Notes: generated by a model not told the origin, from the letters alone. Shown: positions 51,553-60,659, counted from the first letter of the stretch. The stretch: 64,000 nucleotides of DNA from Cyanobacteria bacterium OH_CBrB_359 (GCA_023433065.1 JAEZET010000004.1:930001-994000), one strand, 5' to 3'. Numbers and translations: made by a program.

Positions 51553-54049
51553 CCTTACCTGCTGTTACTTTAATAATCTTTGATTTGTAAAATTCTGTAT
51601 TTATATTCAGATAGTCTCCCAATTTCATTATAGATAGGAGCAAATTTCTGTCAATTTCTGTCTCACTGGCAATCTCAGGATTCTCAATTATTTCTGCTAA
51701 TTTTTTATAGACACTGTTAAAGTATATATTTTGAGCTTCAGCTATGTCAACTTTTATATCGAGTTTGTCAATGAATTCAAATAATTCAAGAGCCTTGTCC
51801 AGTCTATGTTTTTCAAATGTTTTAGCAAAATTATAGATTCTTTGGCGTATTTGAAAAGCAAAAATTTTCCCTGTCGATTCTTTATTTAATTCCAAATCAA
51901 GAAGTCTGGCTTCATTATTAATTTCAATTGCCCTTTGTATCGCATTTTCATCTTGCAAATTAGTATGCGTTTCAAAAATTTTGTTAAAGTCTTCCGATAA
52001 AGTATACTGAGCTGCCAGCTTAAAAGCCTGAGGTACACTTAGTCCAAGATTTTTTAAGTGTAAAATAGAACTTTTACCTTCGTTATATACTTCCCTGTAT
52101 ACTTCGGAGAATTTTTCGAGTTTGTCTTTTAATAGTGTAGATAGTATTTTGGTTCTTTCTTCAGTAAATATATCTTTTAAAGAATAATATTCAGTTCCAA
52201 AAAATTTATCAATTTGTCTTATGCATTCAGTCATAGAGTTTGTGGTATATGTTTGAAGTAATTCTTTTGATATTTTTGTATATTCGTTAAGGTCACTAAA
52301 CTCTCTTATTGCACAATGGAAATCTCCATCAGCATATTGCAATAGTGTAAACATCATGTCAGACTTTTCAAGAGTGATTTTTGATTTAATCTCAATTCTA
52401 CCGATAATAAGATTAGTAGAGCACTTACAAACTTTTTTATAGTTATGTTTAGTTATTTCAAAGCTATAAAGGCTTATATCTCTGTCGAATTCAGTGTACA
52501 GCGAAGAAATAGCCCATAAACTAGCAATTTGTTTTGTGTTAATTACAGCCGGTTTTACAAATTTTTCGTATATATTTTTCCCAGTTCCAAATCCATTGAT
52601 ATTGCTTTTAGCATTTGCTAATTTATTCATAAATTCAGTTTCAATATCTTTTTCGGAAAAATCGGATGCAAGTTGTAACGCTCTTGCTGCATATTTCATA
52701 ATTTGTGTCGTTTCAATACCTGAAATTTCGGAAAAGAACCAGCCGCAGCTAGTATACATAAGCATTGCTTGTCTTTGCATCTCCATTAATTTTAAAGCGT
52801 TAGTCCAATCTTTGTGCCCAGAAGATTCCTTGAGGTTCCTTTTTAAGAATGCACCCGTATTTTCTTCACTTCTGTCTAATATTACATTAATATAGTCATT
52901 TCTTGCTTCCCAAGGATTTTTGAAATAGTTTTTACTATAAGTTTCAAAGATTATTATTAGTTCATCTCTCAAATAATCAAGAGCTTCCCTTAGGGGTTTT
53001 CTCCATTTTTGATTCCAGCCTGGAGCACCTCCTGTTGAACAACCACAATCATTACACCATCTTTCAACACCATGTGCGCAGCTCCATGATGAGACAGTTT
53101 TTATGTTTACTTCATCTTTAATTTCAGACATAGCAAGATAATTAGCGTAGTTTGTGATAGTAAAACCTTCATCTTTAGCTCTTATTCTTAATATATATGA
53201 AAGAGCCATGTCTCCGAATTTTGTGTGATGCCCGTAACTTTCACCATCAGTTGCAATATTTATTATTTCCTCATAATCTCTTTTGCATGAAATTCCATCT
53301 TTTAAGCGAGATATAAATTTATTTCCGTCTTTTAAAATGTCATCAAATGCAACTGACTTTGAAATAGCACCATCATAAAAAAACAAATCTATGTATTTTT
53401 GAGGATTTGATTTTATAAAATACCTGTAAGGCTTTGCAGGATCTATATTCCCCCAGCTTACGTCATTCCATTCTTTTTCACCTATTTTGCGGACTTTTTG
53501 TGCTTGATAAGGTGATAAAACCGTAAATTTTATTCCGCAATCAACAAGTACTTCAAGTGTTTCATCATCAACAGCAGTCTCAGCAAGCCATATTCCTTCA
53601 GGCATTCGTCCGAATCTATACTGAAAGTCCTTAATTCCCCATATTGTTTGTGTATATTTGTCATTTATATTTGCCAGAGGCATTATCATATGGTTATAAA
53701 CTTGTGCCAGAGCATTTCCGTGTCCATTATTTTCATAAGCACTTTCTATATCAGCTTTGATTATTCTTTCATAAGTGTAAGGCTCGTAAACTTCTAACCA
53801 GGAGAGTAACGTAGGTCCGAAGTTAAAACTCATTTTTGAATAATTATTTACAATATCAAGAATTTGATTCTTATAATCTACAATCTTTGATACAGAATTA
53901 GGCGTATAGCATTCACAAGCAATTCTTGCATTCCAATCATGAAATGGTGCTGCGCTATCTTGAATTTCAATAGTTTCTATCCAGGGATTCTCTCTCGGTG
54001 GTTGATAAAAGTGCCCATGTATAGTCAAATATGTTTTTTTTTCTTCCAT
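51545..54049 (-). CDS. Glycoside hydrolase family 57 protein with DUF3536 domain
   Basis: This 834-residue cytoplasmic protein begins with the GH57-type strand LTIHGHFYQPPRENPWIE, then ARIACECYTPNSVSKI, LSWLEVYEPYTYERII, NGHGNALAQVYNHMIMPLAN and GIWLAETAVDDETL (candidate catalytic Glu). Further motifs are DGESYGHHTKFGDMALSYIL and SSWSCAHGVERWCNDCGCST. The C-terminal 280 residues match the DUF3536 layout. GH57 enzymes process alpha-glucans (amylase or branching enzyme); the DUF3536 subgroup is common in cyanobacteria and related phyla and its exact substrate is not known to me. It may act on stored glycogen. Confidence 0.88.
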   Translation of the reverse strand: MEEKKTYLTIHGHFYQPPRENPWIETIEIQDSAAPFHDWNARIACECYTPNSVSKIVDYKNQILDIVNNYSKMSFNFGPTLLSWLEVYEPYTYERIIKADIESAYENNGHGNALAQVYNHMIMPLANINDKYTQTIWGIKDFQYRFGRMPEGIWLAETAVDDETLEVLVDCGIKFTVLSPYQAQKVRKIGEKEWNDVSWGNIDPAKPYRYFIKSNPQKYIDLFFYDGAISKSVAFDDILKDGNKFISRLKDGISCKRDYEEIINIATDGESYGHHTKFGDMALSYILRIRAKDEGFTITNYANYLAMSEIKDEVNIKTVSSWSCAHGVERWCNDCGCSTGGAPGWNQKWRKPLREALDYLRDELIIIFETYSKNYFKNPWEARNDYINVILDRSEENTGAFLKRNLKESSGHKDWTNALKLMEMQRQAMLMYTSCGWFFSEISGIETTQIMKYAARALQLASDFSEKDIETEFMNKLANAKSNINGFGTGKNIYEKFVKPAVINTKQIASLWAISSLYTEFDRDISLYSFEITKHNYKKVCKCSTNLIIGRIEIKSKITLEKSDMMFTLLQYADGDFHCAIREFSDLNEYTKISKELLQTYTTNSMTECIRQIDKFFGTEYYSLKDIFTEERTKILSTLLKDKLEKFSEVYREVYNEGKSSILHLKNLGLSVPQAFKLAAQYTLSEDFNKIFETHTNLQDENAIQRAIEINNEARLLDLELNKESTGKIFAFQIRQRIYNFAKTFEKHRLDKALELFEFIDKLDIKVDIAEAQNIYFNSVYKKLAEIIENPEIASETEIDRNLLLSIMKLGDYLNINTEFYKSKIIKVTAGKVS

Positions 54050-54076
54050 CTCAAACTCCTAATCCCAGAATAAAGT

Positions 54077-54607
54077 TTATTTTTTATCGTTTTTCTTTTC
54101 TTTTGAAGTTAATACCGTAAATTGTTCAATATCAATCCAAGGGTCGCCTAGTGCATTGGAAAAAACTTTGCCATGAATTTCAACCAAATCGCCTGAATCA
54201 AGGTCAATATGTTTTTCAGCTTCTGAGCGCTTTAAAAATAATTTCATTTCTGATAATGGGATTGTATGGTCTTTTACATCATCACGTTTAATTAATATGC
54301 CGATGTACTCTTGAGAGGATTTAAATGCCGGTTTATAATCCAAGCCTAATGCAGAAAATTTATCAAATGTAGCTTTAAATTTGACTTTTTTATTAAGATA
54401 ATTTTCTGGAGAATTTACTATTATAAGTGGTGTTGTTGCAATTTCATATTTTTGAGATGTATCCGCAGGGGCTTTGGTTTGTGTTTGAATTTTTGCTGTT
54501 TCCGGCTTGCCGTTTGCGTTAATCGGTGCATTTCCGACTGCAAAACCGATTAAAACAGTAAATACGGTGATAATTGTTATAAACTTTTTATTAATAAGAT
54601 TTCTCAT
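54077..54607 (-). CDS. Exported or membrane-anchored protein with an OB-fold-like domain
   Basis: This 176-residue protein has a hydrophobic N-terminal segment (about 9-28), a Thr/Gln/Pro linker, then a beta-rich domain. The domain contains PLIIVNSPENYLNKKVKFKA and LDSGDLVEIHGKVFSNALGD, followed by PWIDIEQFTVL, reminiscent of bacterial OB-folds (nucleic-acid-binding-like or DUF5666/tRNA_anti-like). No catalytic residues are evident. It lies 27 bases upstream of the GH57 gene on the same strand, behind a long intergenic region with a possible structured RNA. Confidence 0.65.
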   Translation of the reverse strand: MRNLINKKFITIITVFTVLIGFAVGNAPINANGKPETAKIQTQTKAPADTSQKYEIATTPLIIVNSPENYLNKKVKFKATFDKFSALGLDYKPAFKSSQEYIGILIKRDDVKDHTIPLSEMKLFLKRSEAEKHIDLDSGDLVEIHGKVFSNALGDPWIDIEQFTVLTSKEKKNDKK

Positions 54608-54669
54608 TAATTAATCTACCTCTATAGCTATTTATAACATATTATCATGCAAAAAGAAAATAATTAATA

Positions 54670-54684
54670 AGCCTTGTAAAGGCT
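54670..54684 (-). terminator. Weak hairpin, possible terminator
   Basis: The arms AGCCTT and AAGGCT with a 3-base loop form a 6-bp stem followed on the minus strand by ATTAATTATTTTC. It could end a transcript from the candidate RNA before the 54607 gene. The stem is short. Confidence 0.35.
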
Positions 54685-54731
54685 AATAGGGTAGTAAGAT
54701 ATTTTAATTAATATCTAATCAAAATAAAAAG

Positions 54732-54821
54732 AGTAGGTTAGCGACATTTTAAACCAAACCTCAAAAAGAATTAACTCTTTTTCGTAACCCCGAATAAGTG
54801 CTTGGATGTAATTAACCTACT
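54732..54821 (-). ncRNA. Candidate structured RNA, long imperfect hairpin
   Basis: The ends pair as AGTAGGTTA with TAACCTACT (9 bp). Moving inwards come ACAT with ATGT, CCAAGC with GTTTGG, and an apical AAAAAGA-TCTTTTT hairpin with a 6-base loop. The third helix needs a G-U pair that exists only if the minus strand is transcribed (A-C on the plus strand), which favours the minus strand. A T-rich run (CTTTTTATTTTG) follows on that strand. The motifs of SRP RNA, 6S RNA and tmRNA are not seen, so no family is assigned. Confidence 0.45.
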
Positions 54822-54920
54822 TTTATATAATAAAGTATTTTTTAGACCATTTCACTACTCTATAGTATTGTAAATCTGAATAATTATAATAATTTATACC
54901 TACTACTATAGAAGTAGAAA

Positions 54921-56003
54921 CTATGCTTGCAATATTTGATTATAAATAGAATCACCCATTTCCTTTGTGCCAACAAGTTCCATGCCTTCACTATAAATAT
55001 CTTTTGTTCTGAGGCCAACTTTCAAAGACTGTTTAACCGCTTTAACAATTGAGTCATGTATGATATCTGAGTTAAATGAATATTTAAACATCATTGCGAC
55101 AGAAAGAATAGTTGCAATCGGGTTAACAACATTTAGACCTCTTAAATCAGGGGCAGAGCCATGTATAGGTTCATACATAGCAGGTCCTTCTGAAGAAATA
55201 CTTGCGCTTGGGAGAAGTCCAAGTGAGCCTGATAACATAGAAGCTTCATCTGATAGAATGTCTCCGAATATGTTACCTGTAACTATGACGTCGAATTGTT
55301 TAGGCTGGCGGATAATTTGCATAGCTGCATTATCGACATACATGTGAGAAAGTTCGACTTGCGGATATTCTTTTCCTATTTTAATTACTACTTCTCTCCA
55401 TAGTCTTGAAACGTCCAATACATTAGCTTTATCGACAGAACACAGCCGTTTACCTCTTTTTAAAGCTGTTTCAAAAGCTATTCTTGCAATACGCTCAATT
55501 TCAGTTTCTGAATAAACCATATTATTAAAGCCGACTCTTTGTTCTCCTTCGTATTTAATGCCTTTGGGCTCCCCAAAATAGACATCTCCGGTGAGTTCTC
55601 TTATTATCATAATATCTGTGCCTGAAACAATTTCAGGTTTGAGAGGTGATGAGCCTACAAGTTCCGGATAAACAACCGCAGGTCTGAGATTTGCAAAAAG
55701 ATTTAGTTCTTTTCTAATACCTAAAAGTGCTTTTTCAGGCCTTACGTCTGGTGGCAAGCTGTCATATTTCCAGTCACCGACAGCACCAAGAAGAATCGCA
55801 TCTGATTCTTTGGATATATCAAGTGTGATTTGAGGAAGAGGAGTTCCATACTTATCATAGGCGCAGCCTCCTATTAAGCTTTCTTTAAAGTCAAACTTTA
55901 ACTGAAATTTTTTAGATACAGCGTCTAGTATTTTAACAGCTTCATCCATAATTTCAGGTCCAATCCCGTCACCTGGTAAAAGCGCTATTTTATATTGTTT
56001 CAT
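54921..56003 (-). CDS. leuB: 3-isopropylmalate dehydrogenase
   Basis: LeuB oxidatively decarboxylates 3-isopropylmalate in leucine synthesis. The 360-residue enzyme has [72 protein letters not shown], the catalytic Lys region [18 protein letters not shown] and [20 protein letters not shown]. The NAD-preferring loop [20 protein letters not shown] is also intact. It shares one base with the leuD stop (TAATG-like junction). leuA and leuC are not in the window. Confidence 0.97.
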   Translation of the reverse strand: MKQYKIALLPGDGIGPEIMDEAVKILDAVSKKFQLKFDFKESLIGGCAYDKYGTPLPQITLDISKESDAILLGAVGDWKYDSLPPDVRPEKALLGIRKELNLFANLRPAVVYPELVGSSPLKPEIVSGTDIMIIRELTGDVYFGEPKGIKYEGEQRVGFNNMVYSETEIERIARIAFETALKRGKRLCSVDKANVLDVSRLWREVVIKIGKEYPQVELSHMYVDNAAMQIIRQPKQFDVIVTGNIFGDILSDEASMLSGSLGLLPSASISSEGPAMYEPIHGSAPDLRGLNVVNPIATILSVAMMFKYSFNSDIIHDSIVKAVKQSLKVGLRTKDIYSEGMELVGTKEMGDSIYNQILQA

Positions 56004-56503
56004 TATACCCCCAGTTTATCTTTAGTGTAGTTTATCAATCCTCCGACATTTATGAGGTTTTGGATTTCTTTCGGGAATTTTGTTGATGAATATTCTTTAT
56101 TTGTCGTGAGATTTTTTATAATACCGTTTTCTAAATCAACTCTAATGATGTCTCCTTTTGAACATTCATCAGGTAAAAATTTGTTTTCAAGTATTGGGAG
56201 TCCGATATTTATTGCGTTTCTAAAAAATATTCTTGCAAAACTTTTTGCAATTATTACAGAGATACCTGCGGCTTTAATGGAAATTGGTGCGTGTTCTCTT
56301 GAGCTTCCACAGCCGAAATTTTCTCCTGTAATCATTATGTCACCATATTTAACTCCCTTTGCAAAGTCTGTGTCTATATCCTCCATACAGTGTATAGCAA
56401 GTTCTTTTTCATCTGAACTGTTAAGGTACCTGGCAGGGATTATAACGTCTGTATCGACGTTGTTTCCATATAGCCAAATTTTTCCTTCTTTAATATTTTC
56501 CAT
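56003..56503 (-). CDS. leuD: 3-isopropylmalate dehydratase small subunit
   Basis: LeuD is the swivel-domain partner of LeuC in isomerising 2- to 3-isopropylmalate. At 166 residues it is of the short archaeal/Firmicute-like type. The motif [20 protein letters not shown] is diagnostic, preceded by [17 protein letters not shown] and followed by [20 protein letters not shown]. It is divergent from a winged-helix gene, with about 90 bases between them. The partner leuC must be elsewhere. Confidence 0.95.
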   Translation of the reverse strand: MENIKEGKIWLYGNNVDTDVIIPARYLNSSDEKELAIHCMEDIDTDFAKGVKYGDIMITGENFGCGSSREHAPISIKAAGISVIIAKSFARIFFRNAINIGLPILENKFLPDECSKGDIIRVDLENGIIKNLTTNKEYSSTKFPKEIQNLINVGGLINYTKDKLGV

Positions 56504-56515
56504 ACTCTATGCCCT

Positions 56516-56544
56516 TTACAATTGTTTATTTTTGTATTATATAA
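56516..56544 (+). promoter_or_regulatory. Promoter of the winged-helix gene
   Basis: TTTACA (56516-56521), a 17-base spacer and TATATA (56539-56544). The leader is about 42 bases and ends in AAGGAG (56581-56586) before the ATG. Confidence 0.5.
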
Positions 56545-56592
56545 AAAAATAAAGAAATAACAAATCACTTTCAATTTATAAAGGAGATTAAA

Positions 56593-56790
56593 ATGATGGA
56601 AAGTATAGGACAATCAGCAGGACAAATCTGGGAATACTTAAATTCTAAAGGCGAAACAACATTAACAAAAATGAAAAAAGATTTAGATCTAAAAGGCAAC
56701 TTTGCGGAATTAGGTCTTGGTTGGTTAGCAAGAGAAGGTAAAGTTGAAATTTGTAAAAGTGGAGCTTCAACAAAAGTAAAACTTAATTAG
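56593..56790 (+). CDS. Winged-helix domain protein (DUF2582-like)
   Basis: This small protein of 65 residues consists of a single winged helix-turn-helix. GQIWEYLNSKGETTLTKMKK is helices 1-2, ELGLGWLAREGKVEICKSG the recognition helix and wing. The pattern matches the small DUF2582/wHTH family, widespread in anaerobes and of unknown target. The ribosome site AAGGAG is strong; ATGs at 56593 and 56596 are both possible. It is monocistronic, ending in a clear terminator. Confidence 0.8.
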   Translation: MMESIGQSAGQIWEYLNSKGETTLTKMKKDLDLKGNFAELGLGWLAREGKVEICKSGASTKVKLN

Positions 56791-56806
56791 TTTAATTAAA
56801 GATATT

Positions 56807-56837
56807 AAAAAAAGTCGACTAAGGTCGGCTTTTTTTA
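56807..56837 (+). terminator. Rho-independent terminator of the winged-helix gene
   Basis: AAAAGTCGAC pairs with GTCGGCTTTT (one G-U pair) around a TAAG loop and is followed by seven more T residues. Confidence 0.88.
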
Positions 56838-56922
56838 TTCTTTAATATTCTGATGACAAATTTCTTAAAGATGATATTATAGACATGGTCTGATTATTAG
56901 GCTGAGTACTGAGGATAAATGA

Positions 56923-58161
56923 ATGATAAATTTTAATACTGATAAAATAAAAAATGAATTTCTAGAACAAGCAACAATATTAGCCAGAGGCACAGAAATT
57001 CTTCCAGGTGGCGTAAATGAGCTTGCAAAAAAACTTCAAGCAGCAAATGAAAGCGGTAAACCATTAAGAGTAAAATTGGGTATGGATCCCACCAGACCAG
57101 ATTTGCATTTAGGTCATACAGTCGTTATGAGAAAATTAAAAAAGTTTCAAGAATTCGGACATAAAATTGTTTTGATTGTTGGTGCCGCAACTGCTATGAT
57201 TGGTGATCCTTCAGGAAAATCAGACACAAGACCAAGCCTTACAAAAGATGAAGTAGAAGCTAATGCAAAAACGTATTTTGCGCAGATGTCAAAAGTTGTT
57301 GACATAAGTAATGCTGAGGTTGTAAATAATGCAGATTGGCTTCATAAGCTTAATTTAGTCGATATAGTTAAGTTAGCTTCAAATGTTACTGTCGCTCAAA
57401 TTATGGCAAGAGATGATTTTGCAAAAAGATATCAGGAAAATAAGCCTATATCAATTCATGAATATTTTTATCCATTGATGCAGGCTTATGATTCAGTAAT
57501 CGTTGATTCTGACATAGAACTTGGTGGTACTGACCAGCGATTTAATGTCCTTCTTGGGCGAGAAATCCAGTTGGCTTATGGTAAAAAAGATCCACAAATG
57601 GTTATGCTATTACCTCTTTTAGAGGGGACAGACGGTGTAGTTAAGATGTCAAAATCTTATCCTGAACATTGTGTAAGTATAACTGATTCGCCTTTTGATA
57701 TGTATGGAAAAATTATGTCAATTCCTGATGAATTAATAATGAGATATTACAGTTTGCTTACTGATGCGTCTAACTTAGAGCTTAAGCAAATTGAAGCTAA
57801 ATTAAAAAATTCTAATCCCCGTGATATAAAGATGAGTCTTGCGCATTTAATTGTAGAGATGTATTATGACCAACATAATGCGGATTCGGCTCAAAATGAC
57901 TTTATTAATATTGTACAGAAAAAATCTATACCCGATGACATCCCTGAGATTGTAATTGATTCAGATTCTTCAATAATTGAATTAATATCCGCATCAGGGG
58001 AAATATCAAGCAAATCAGAGATAAAACGATTAATTTCAGCCGGTGCTGTAAAAATTAATTCAGAAAAAATAACTGACCCAAATTATATAGTATTAAAGGA
58101 ATACTTGCCAGTCACTATTCAATTTGGTAAAAGAAAATTTTTGAAAGTGAGATGTCAATGA
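56923..58161 (+). CDS. tyrS: Tyrosyl-tRNA synthetase
   Basis: TyrS charges tRNA-Tyr. The 412-residue class I enzyme has DPTRPDLHLGHTVVMRKL (HLGH at 62-65), IGDPSGKSDTRPSL, YFYPLMQAYDSVIVDSDIEL, GGTDQRFN and the KMSKS loop at 241-245. A C-terminal S4 RNA-binding domain (about 345-412) is complete. This is the longer bacterial TyrS type with PSGKS. GAGGAT precedes the ATG. No T-box leader is seen. The stop overlaps the cysK start. Confidence 0.97.
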   Translation: MINFNTDKIKNEFLEQATILARGTEILPGGVNELAKKLQAANESGKPLRVKLGMDPTRPDLHLGHTVVMRKLKKFQEFGHKIVLIVGAATAMIGDPSGKSDTRPSLTKDEVEANAKTYFAQMSKVVDISNAEVVNNADWLHKLNLVDIVKLASNVTVAQIMARDDFAKRYQENKPISIHEYFYPLMQAYDSVIVDSDIELGGTDQRFNVLLGREIQLAYGKKDPQMVMLLPLLEGTDGVVKMSKSYPEHCVSITDSPFDMYGKIMSIPDELIMRYYSLLTDASNLELKQIEAKLKNSNPRDIKMSLAHLIVEMYYDQHNADSAQNDFINIVQKKSIPDDIPEIVIDSDSSIIELISASGEISSKSEIKRLISAGAVKINSEKITDPNYIVLKEYLPVTIQFGKRKFLKVRCQ

Positions 58162-59081
58162 AAATATATGACAATATTACCGATTTAATAGGCAATACTC
58201 CACTTGTGAAAATTAATAAGATTAATGATGGATTTGCCCAAATTGTTGCAAAAGTAGAATCGTTTAATCCTTCTGGTTCTGTTAAAGATAGACCTGCGAT
58301 TAATATGCTTAATATGGCTCAAAAGGAAAATTTAATTAATCCAGCAACAGTAATAATTGAGCCTACGAGTGGAAATACAGGAATTGCTCTTGCTATGTGC
58401 TGTGCCCAGAGAGGATTAAAAATTATTTTAACTATGCCTGATAGCATGAGTATTGAAAGAAGGAAGATTTTGAAAGCATATGGCGCAGAATTAGTACTCA
58501 CTCCTGCCGCTCAAGGGATGCAAGGCGCCGTTGATAAAGCAATAGAACTTCAAAATGAATATCCGAATAGTTTTATTCCTTCACAATTTACGAATATTTA
58601 TAATCCGATTATGCATCAAAAGACAACCGCAGAAGAGATATGGAAAGATACTGACGGAAAAGTTGATATATTTGTTGCAGGTATAGGAACAGGCGGCACA
58701 GTCTCCGGGGTCGGAAAAATATTAAAAGATTACAATACTAATATAAAAATTTATGGCGTTGAACCTCTTGAAAGTCCATTACTTACTTCTTCTAAATCAG
58801 GACCGCATGGCATTCAAGGCATAGGACCCAATTTTATTCCAGAAACTTATGATAAAAATGTTGTAGATGAAGTATTTACAGTTTCAACTCAAGACGCAAT
58901 AGAGACTGCAAGAAAAATAGCTAAAAAAGAAGGTATACTTTGCGGTATTTCTTCAGGCGCTGCTATGAAAATAGCATTGGACTTGTCTCTTAAGGAAGAT
59001 AATAAATCTAAATTAATTGTGACACTACTTCCTGATATAGGTGAAAGATATTTATCCACAAAGCTTTTTGAGGAAGAATAA
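58158..59081 (+). CDS. cysK: Cysteine synthase A
   Basis: CysK is the PLP enzyme that makes cysteine from O-acetylserine and sulfide. It has 307 residues from the ATG at 58158, which overlaps the tyrS stop as ATGA; an in-frame ATG at 58152 is an alternative. The PLP Lys43 lies in NPSGSVKDRPAINM. Substrate loop EPTSGNTGIALAM, phosphate loop VAGIGTGGTVSGVGK and the C-terminal ILCGISSGAAMKIAL are intact. cysE follows directly (TAATG), so the two enzymes of cysteine synthesis are co-translated. Confidence 0.96.
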   Translation: MKIYDNITDLIGNTPLVKINKINDGFAQIVAKVESFNPSGSVKDRPAINMLNMAQKENLINPATVIIEPTSGNTGIALAMCCAQRGLKIILTMPDSMSIERRKILKAYGAELVLTPAAQGMQGAVDKAIELQNEYPNSFIPSQFTNIYNPIMHQKTTAEEIWKDTDGKVDIFVAGIGTGGTVSGVGKILKDYNTNIKIYGVEPLESPLLTSSKSGPHGIQGIGPNFIPETYDKNVVDEVFTVSTQDAIETARKIAKKEGILCGISSGAAMKIALDLSLKEDNKSKLIVTLLPDIGERYLSTKLFEEE

Positions 59082-59731
59082 TGAGATTGATAAAAAAAGT
59101 TGCTGAACAAATTACTGAAGATATCAATACAATTTACGAAAAAGATCCTGCCGCAGATAATCTTTTAGAGGTTTTATTCTGTTATCCAGGGTTACATGCT
59201 TTAATAATGCATAGAATTGCTCATAAGATAAATTATTGGAAAATTCCATTTATCCCAAGACTGATATCTTTTGTTGCCAGATTTTTTACTGGAATTGAAA
59301 TCCATCCCGCAGCTACTATAGGAAGACGCTTTTTTATTGATCATGGTATGGGAGTAGTGATTGGCGCTACTACGGTCATAGGAGACGATGTTTTGATTTA
59401 TCAGGGCGTCACTCTTGGCGGAACAGGCAAAGAGCATGGTAAAAGGCATCCAACAATTGAAGACAATGTAGTAGTTGGCTCTGGTGCAAAAGTTTTAGGT
59501 AATATTTTGGTTGGCAAAAATTCAAGGGTCGGTGCCGGCTCTGTTGTAATTGATAATGTCCCTCCTGATTCAACAGTTGTCGGAGTCCCTGGACGAGTGG
59601 TGCAACAAAAAGTATTAATACAAGGCCAATTGTTGCATAACCGCATTCCGGATCCTGTTTATTGTGAGTTGAACAGATTAAAATATGAGATTGAAGAATT
59701 AAAAGAATATATAAAAAAACCAAAAGAGTAA
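59081..59731 (+). CDS. cysE: Serine O-acetyltransferase
   Basis: CysE acetylates serine to O-acetylserine, the substrate of CysK. The 216-residue protein has an N-terminal helical region (FCYPGLHALIMHRIAHKINY) and a left-handed beta helix of hexapeptides: IHPAATIGRRFFIDHGMGVV, IGATTVIGDDVLIYQGVTLG, and KRHPTIEDNVVVGSGAKVLG. Active-site His residues are visible in DHGMG and GKRHPTI. It is directly downstream of cysK and ends in a terminator that overlaps its stop codon. Confidence 0.96.
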   Translation: MRLIKKVAEQITEDINTIYEKDPAADNLLEVLFCYPGLHALIMHRIAHKINYWKIPFIPRLISFVARFFTGIEIHPAATIGRRFFIDHGMGVVIGATTVIGDDVLIYQGVTLGGTGKEHGKRHPTIEDNVVVGSGAKVLGNILVGKNSRVGAGSVVIDNVPPDSTVVGVPGRVVQQKVLIQGQLLHNRIPDPVYCELNRLKYEIEELKEYIKKPKE

Positions 59732-59751
59732 AGTTTTCACTTTACTCTTTT
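59722..59751. terminator. Bidirectional terminator at the end of cysE
   Basis: AAAAGAGTAAAG (59722-59733) and CTTTACTCTTTT (59740-59751) pair perfectly around TTTTCA, with a T run after and an A run before. The cysE stop codon lies inside the first arm. It also faces the convergent 59773 gene. Confidence 0.92.
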
Positions 59752-59772
59752 TTATTTTGGGAGATTTAAATT

Positions 59773-60465
59773 TTAGAATATTGATCTTAATATGCCGACA
59801 ACTGCACCTACTCCGGCACCTATTGCTGCACCTACAGGACCGCCGACAAGGAAGCCAACTCCTGCGCCAACTCCTGCTGTAGATAAAACACCTGCTGTAT
59901 AACCTAATGCTTTTTCTGCATCAGCACCTCTAGGTTTTGGTGTACCTGTTATTTCGGATATCAAATCATCTTTGCTATGTTTGTCATCACCGACAAATGG
60001 TATGCTTAAGAATGAGTCTTTGAATGCTGTAGATAGCGAACCAGAACAGCCTTTCTCAATTTCTTCGCTCATTGATTTGCCGCATAAATCAGTGTAAATG
60101 CTGTTTGCATAAGCCCTTAGCTCTTGCTCCGTACACTTGTCAAACTTTTCTTGTCCCTTTAAAAGTGCAAGAAATTCATCGTATTCTTTCATGACGGCAT
60201 CTTCATTACCGGATTTAATTGTGTAAGCAATTGCCTCACATTGTTGAGTTATTGCTTGTGCCTGAGCCTCATCTTTAATGTTATACGAACTTGATAGAAC
60301 TCTTAAGTTATAACTATTTGTTATGTAGTTCCCATTTCCGCCCCAAACACTTGGATAAGCACTTGTAGCACCGACATTTGAAGTCGAAGCTGGATTATAA
60401 TACGGATTTCCACCGCCATTCATTGCGTAATACATTGCGTCAGGGGATGTAACGTATCCTGTCAT
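59773..60465 (-). CDS. Glycine-zipper protein of unknown function
   Basis: This 230-residue protein starts at the ATG at 60465, with TTGGAGGT directly upstream. The N-terminal region is Gly/Asn/Tyr-rich (MTGYVTSPDAMYYAMNGGGN) and is not a signal peptide. A helical middle with Cys residues follows (CEAIAYTIKSGNEDAVMKEY, LCGKSMSEEIEKGC). The C-terminal 60 residues are a glycine zipper (GVGAGVGFLVGGPVGAAIGA) that could insert into a membrane. I recognise no family. It shares a 28-bp upstream element with the unrelated unknown gene at 27053. Such features would fit a secreted or membrane-active protein, but this is not shown. Confidence 0.75.
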   Translation of the reverse strand: MTGYVTSPDAMYYAMNGGGNPYYNPASTSNVGATSAYPSVWGGNGNYITNSYNLRVLSSSYNIKDEAQAQAITQQCEAIAYTIKSGNEDAVMKEYDEFLALLKGQEKFDKCTEQELRAYANSIYTDLCGKSMSEEIEKGCSGSLSTAFKDSFLSIPFVGDDKHSKDDLISEITGTPKPRGADAEKALGYTAGVLSTAGVGAGVGFLVGGPVGAAIGAGVGAVVGILRSIF

Positions 60466-60492
60466 AATTACCTCCAAGAAAATTACTAACTA

Positions 60493-60520
60493 TAAACTAA
60501 CCTTAAATTTATAAAAACAA
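60493..60520 (-). promoter_or_regulatory. 28-bp upstream element, copy B
   Basis: On the minus strand the segment reads TTGTTTTTATAAATT, then TAAGGTTAGTTTA. It differs from copy A (27601-27628) at two positions, and its distance to the start codon is 27 bases against 26. TATAGT lies 20 bases after the TTGTTT. Confidence 0.65.
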
Positions 60521-60575
60521 AATGCGCTTCAAAATTGATAAAATCAAAAAATCATTCTTAATATTTCTTAATAAA

Positions 60576-60604
60576 TTGACGAGTATATGTCCCGAGAGTA
60601 TGTT
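60576..60604 (+). promoter_or_regulatory. Possible promoter of the HNH gene
   Basis: TTGACG (60576-60581), a 17-base spacer and TATGTT (60599-60604). The leader would be about 50 bases. The ribosome site before the ATG at 60660 is weak. Confidence 0.45.
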
Positions 60605-60659
60605 TAAAATATACTGTTTTAGGGAATATTACAATTGTAGTATATAAAGCGTAAGTAAT

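Larger units (their letters stand above)
54608..54920. other. 313-base intergenic region upstream of the 54607 gene
   Basis: No open frame of interest is found in either strand. It holds a possible structured RNA (54732-54821), a small hairpin (54670-54684) and, next to leuB, two short related stretches (TACTCTATAGTATTG near 54855 and TACTATAGAAGTAG near 54903). Confidence 0.7.

Noticed and set aside
54732..54821. SRP RNA, 6S RNA or tmRNA
   Set aside because: The conserved SRP tetraloop and symmetric loops, the large 6S bubble and the tmRNA tRNA-like ends are not found; left as an unassigned candidate.
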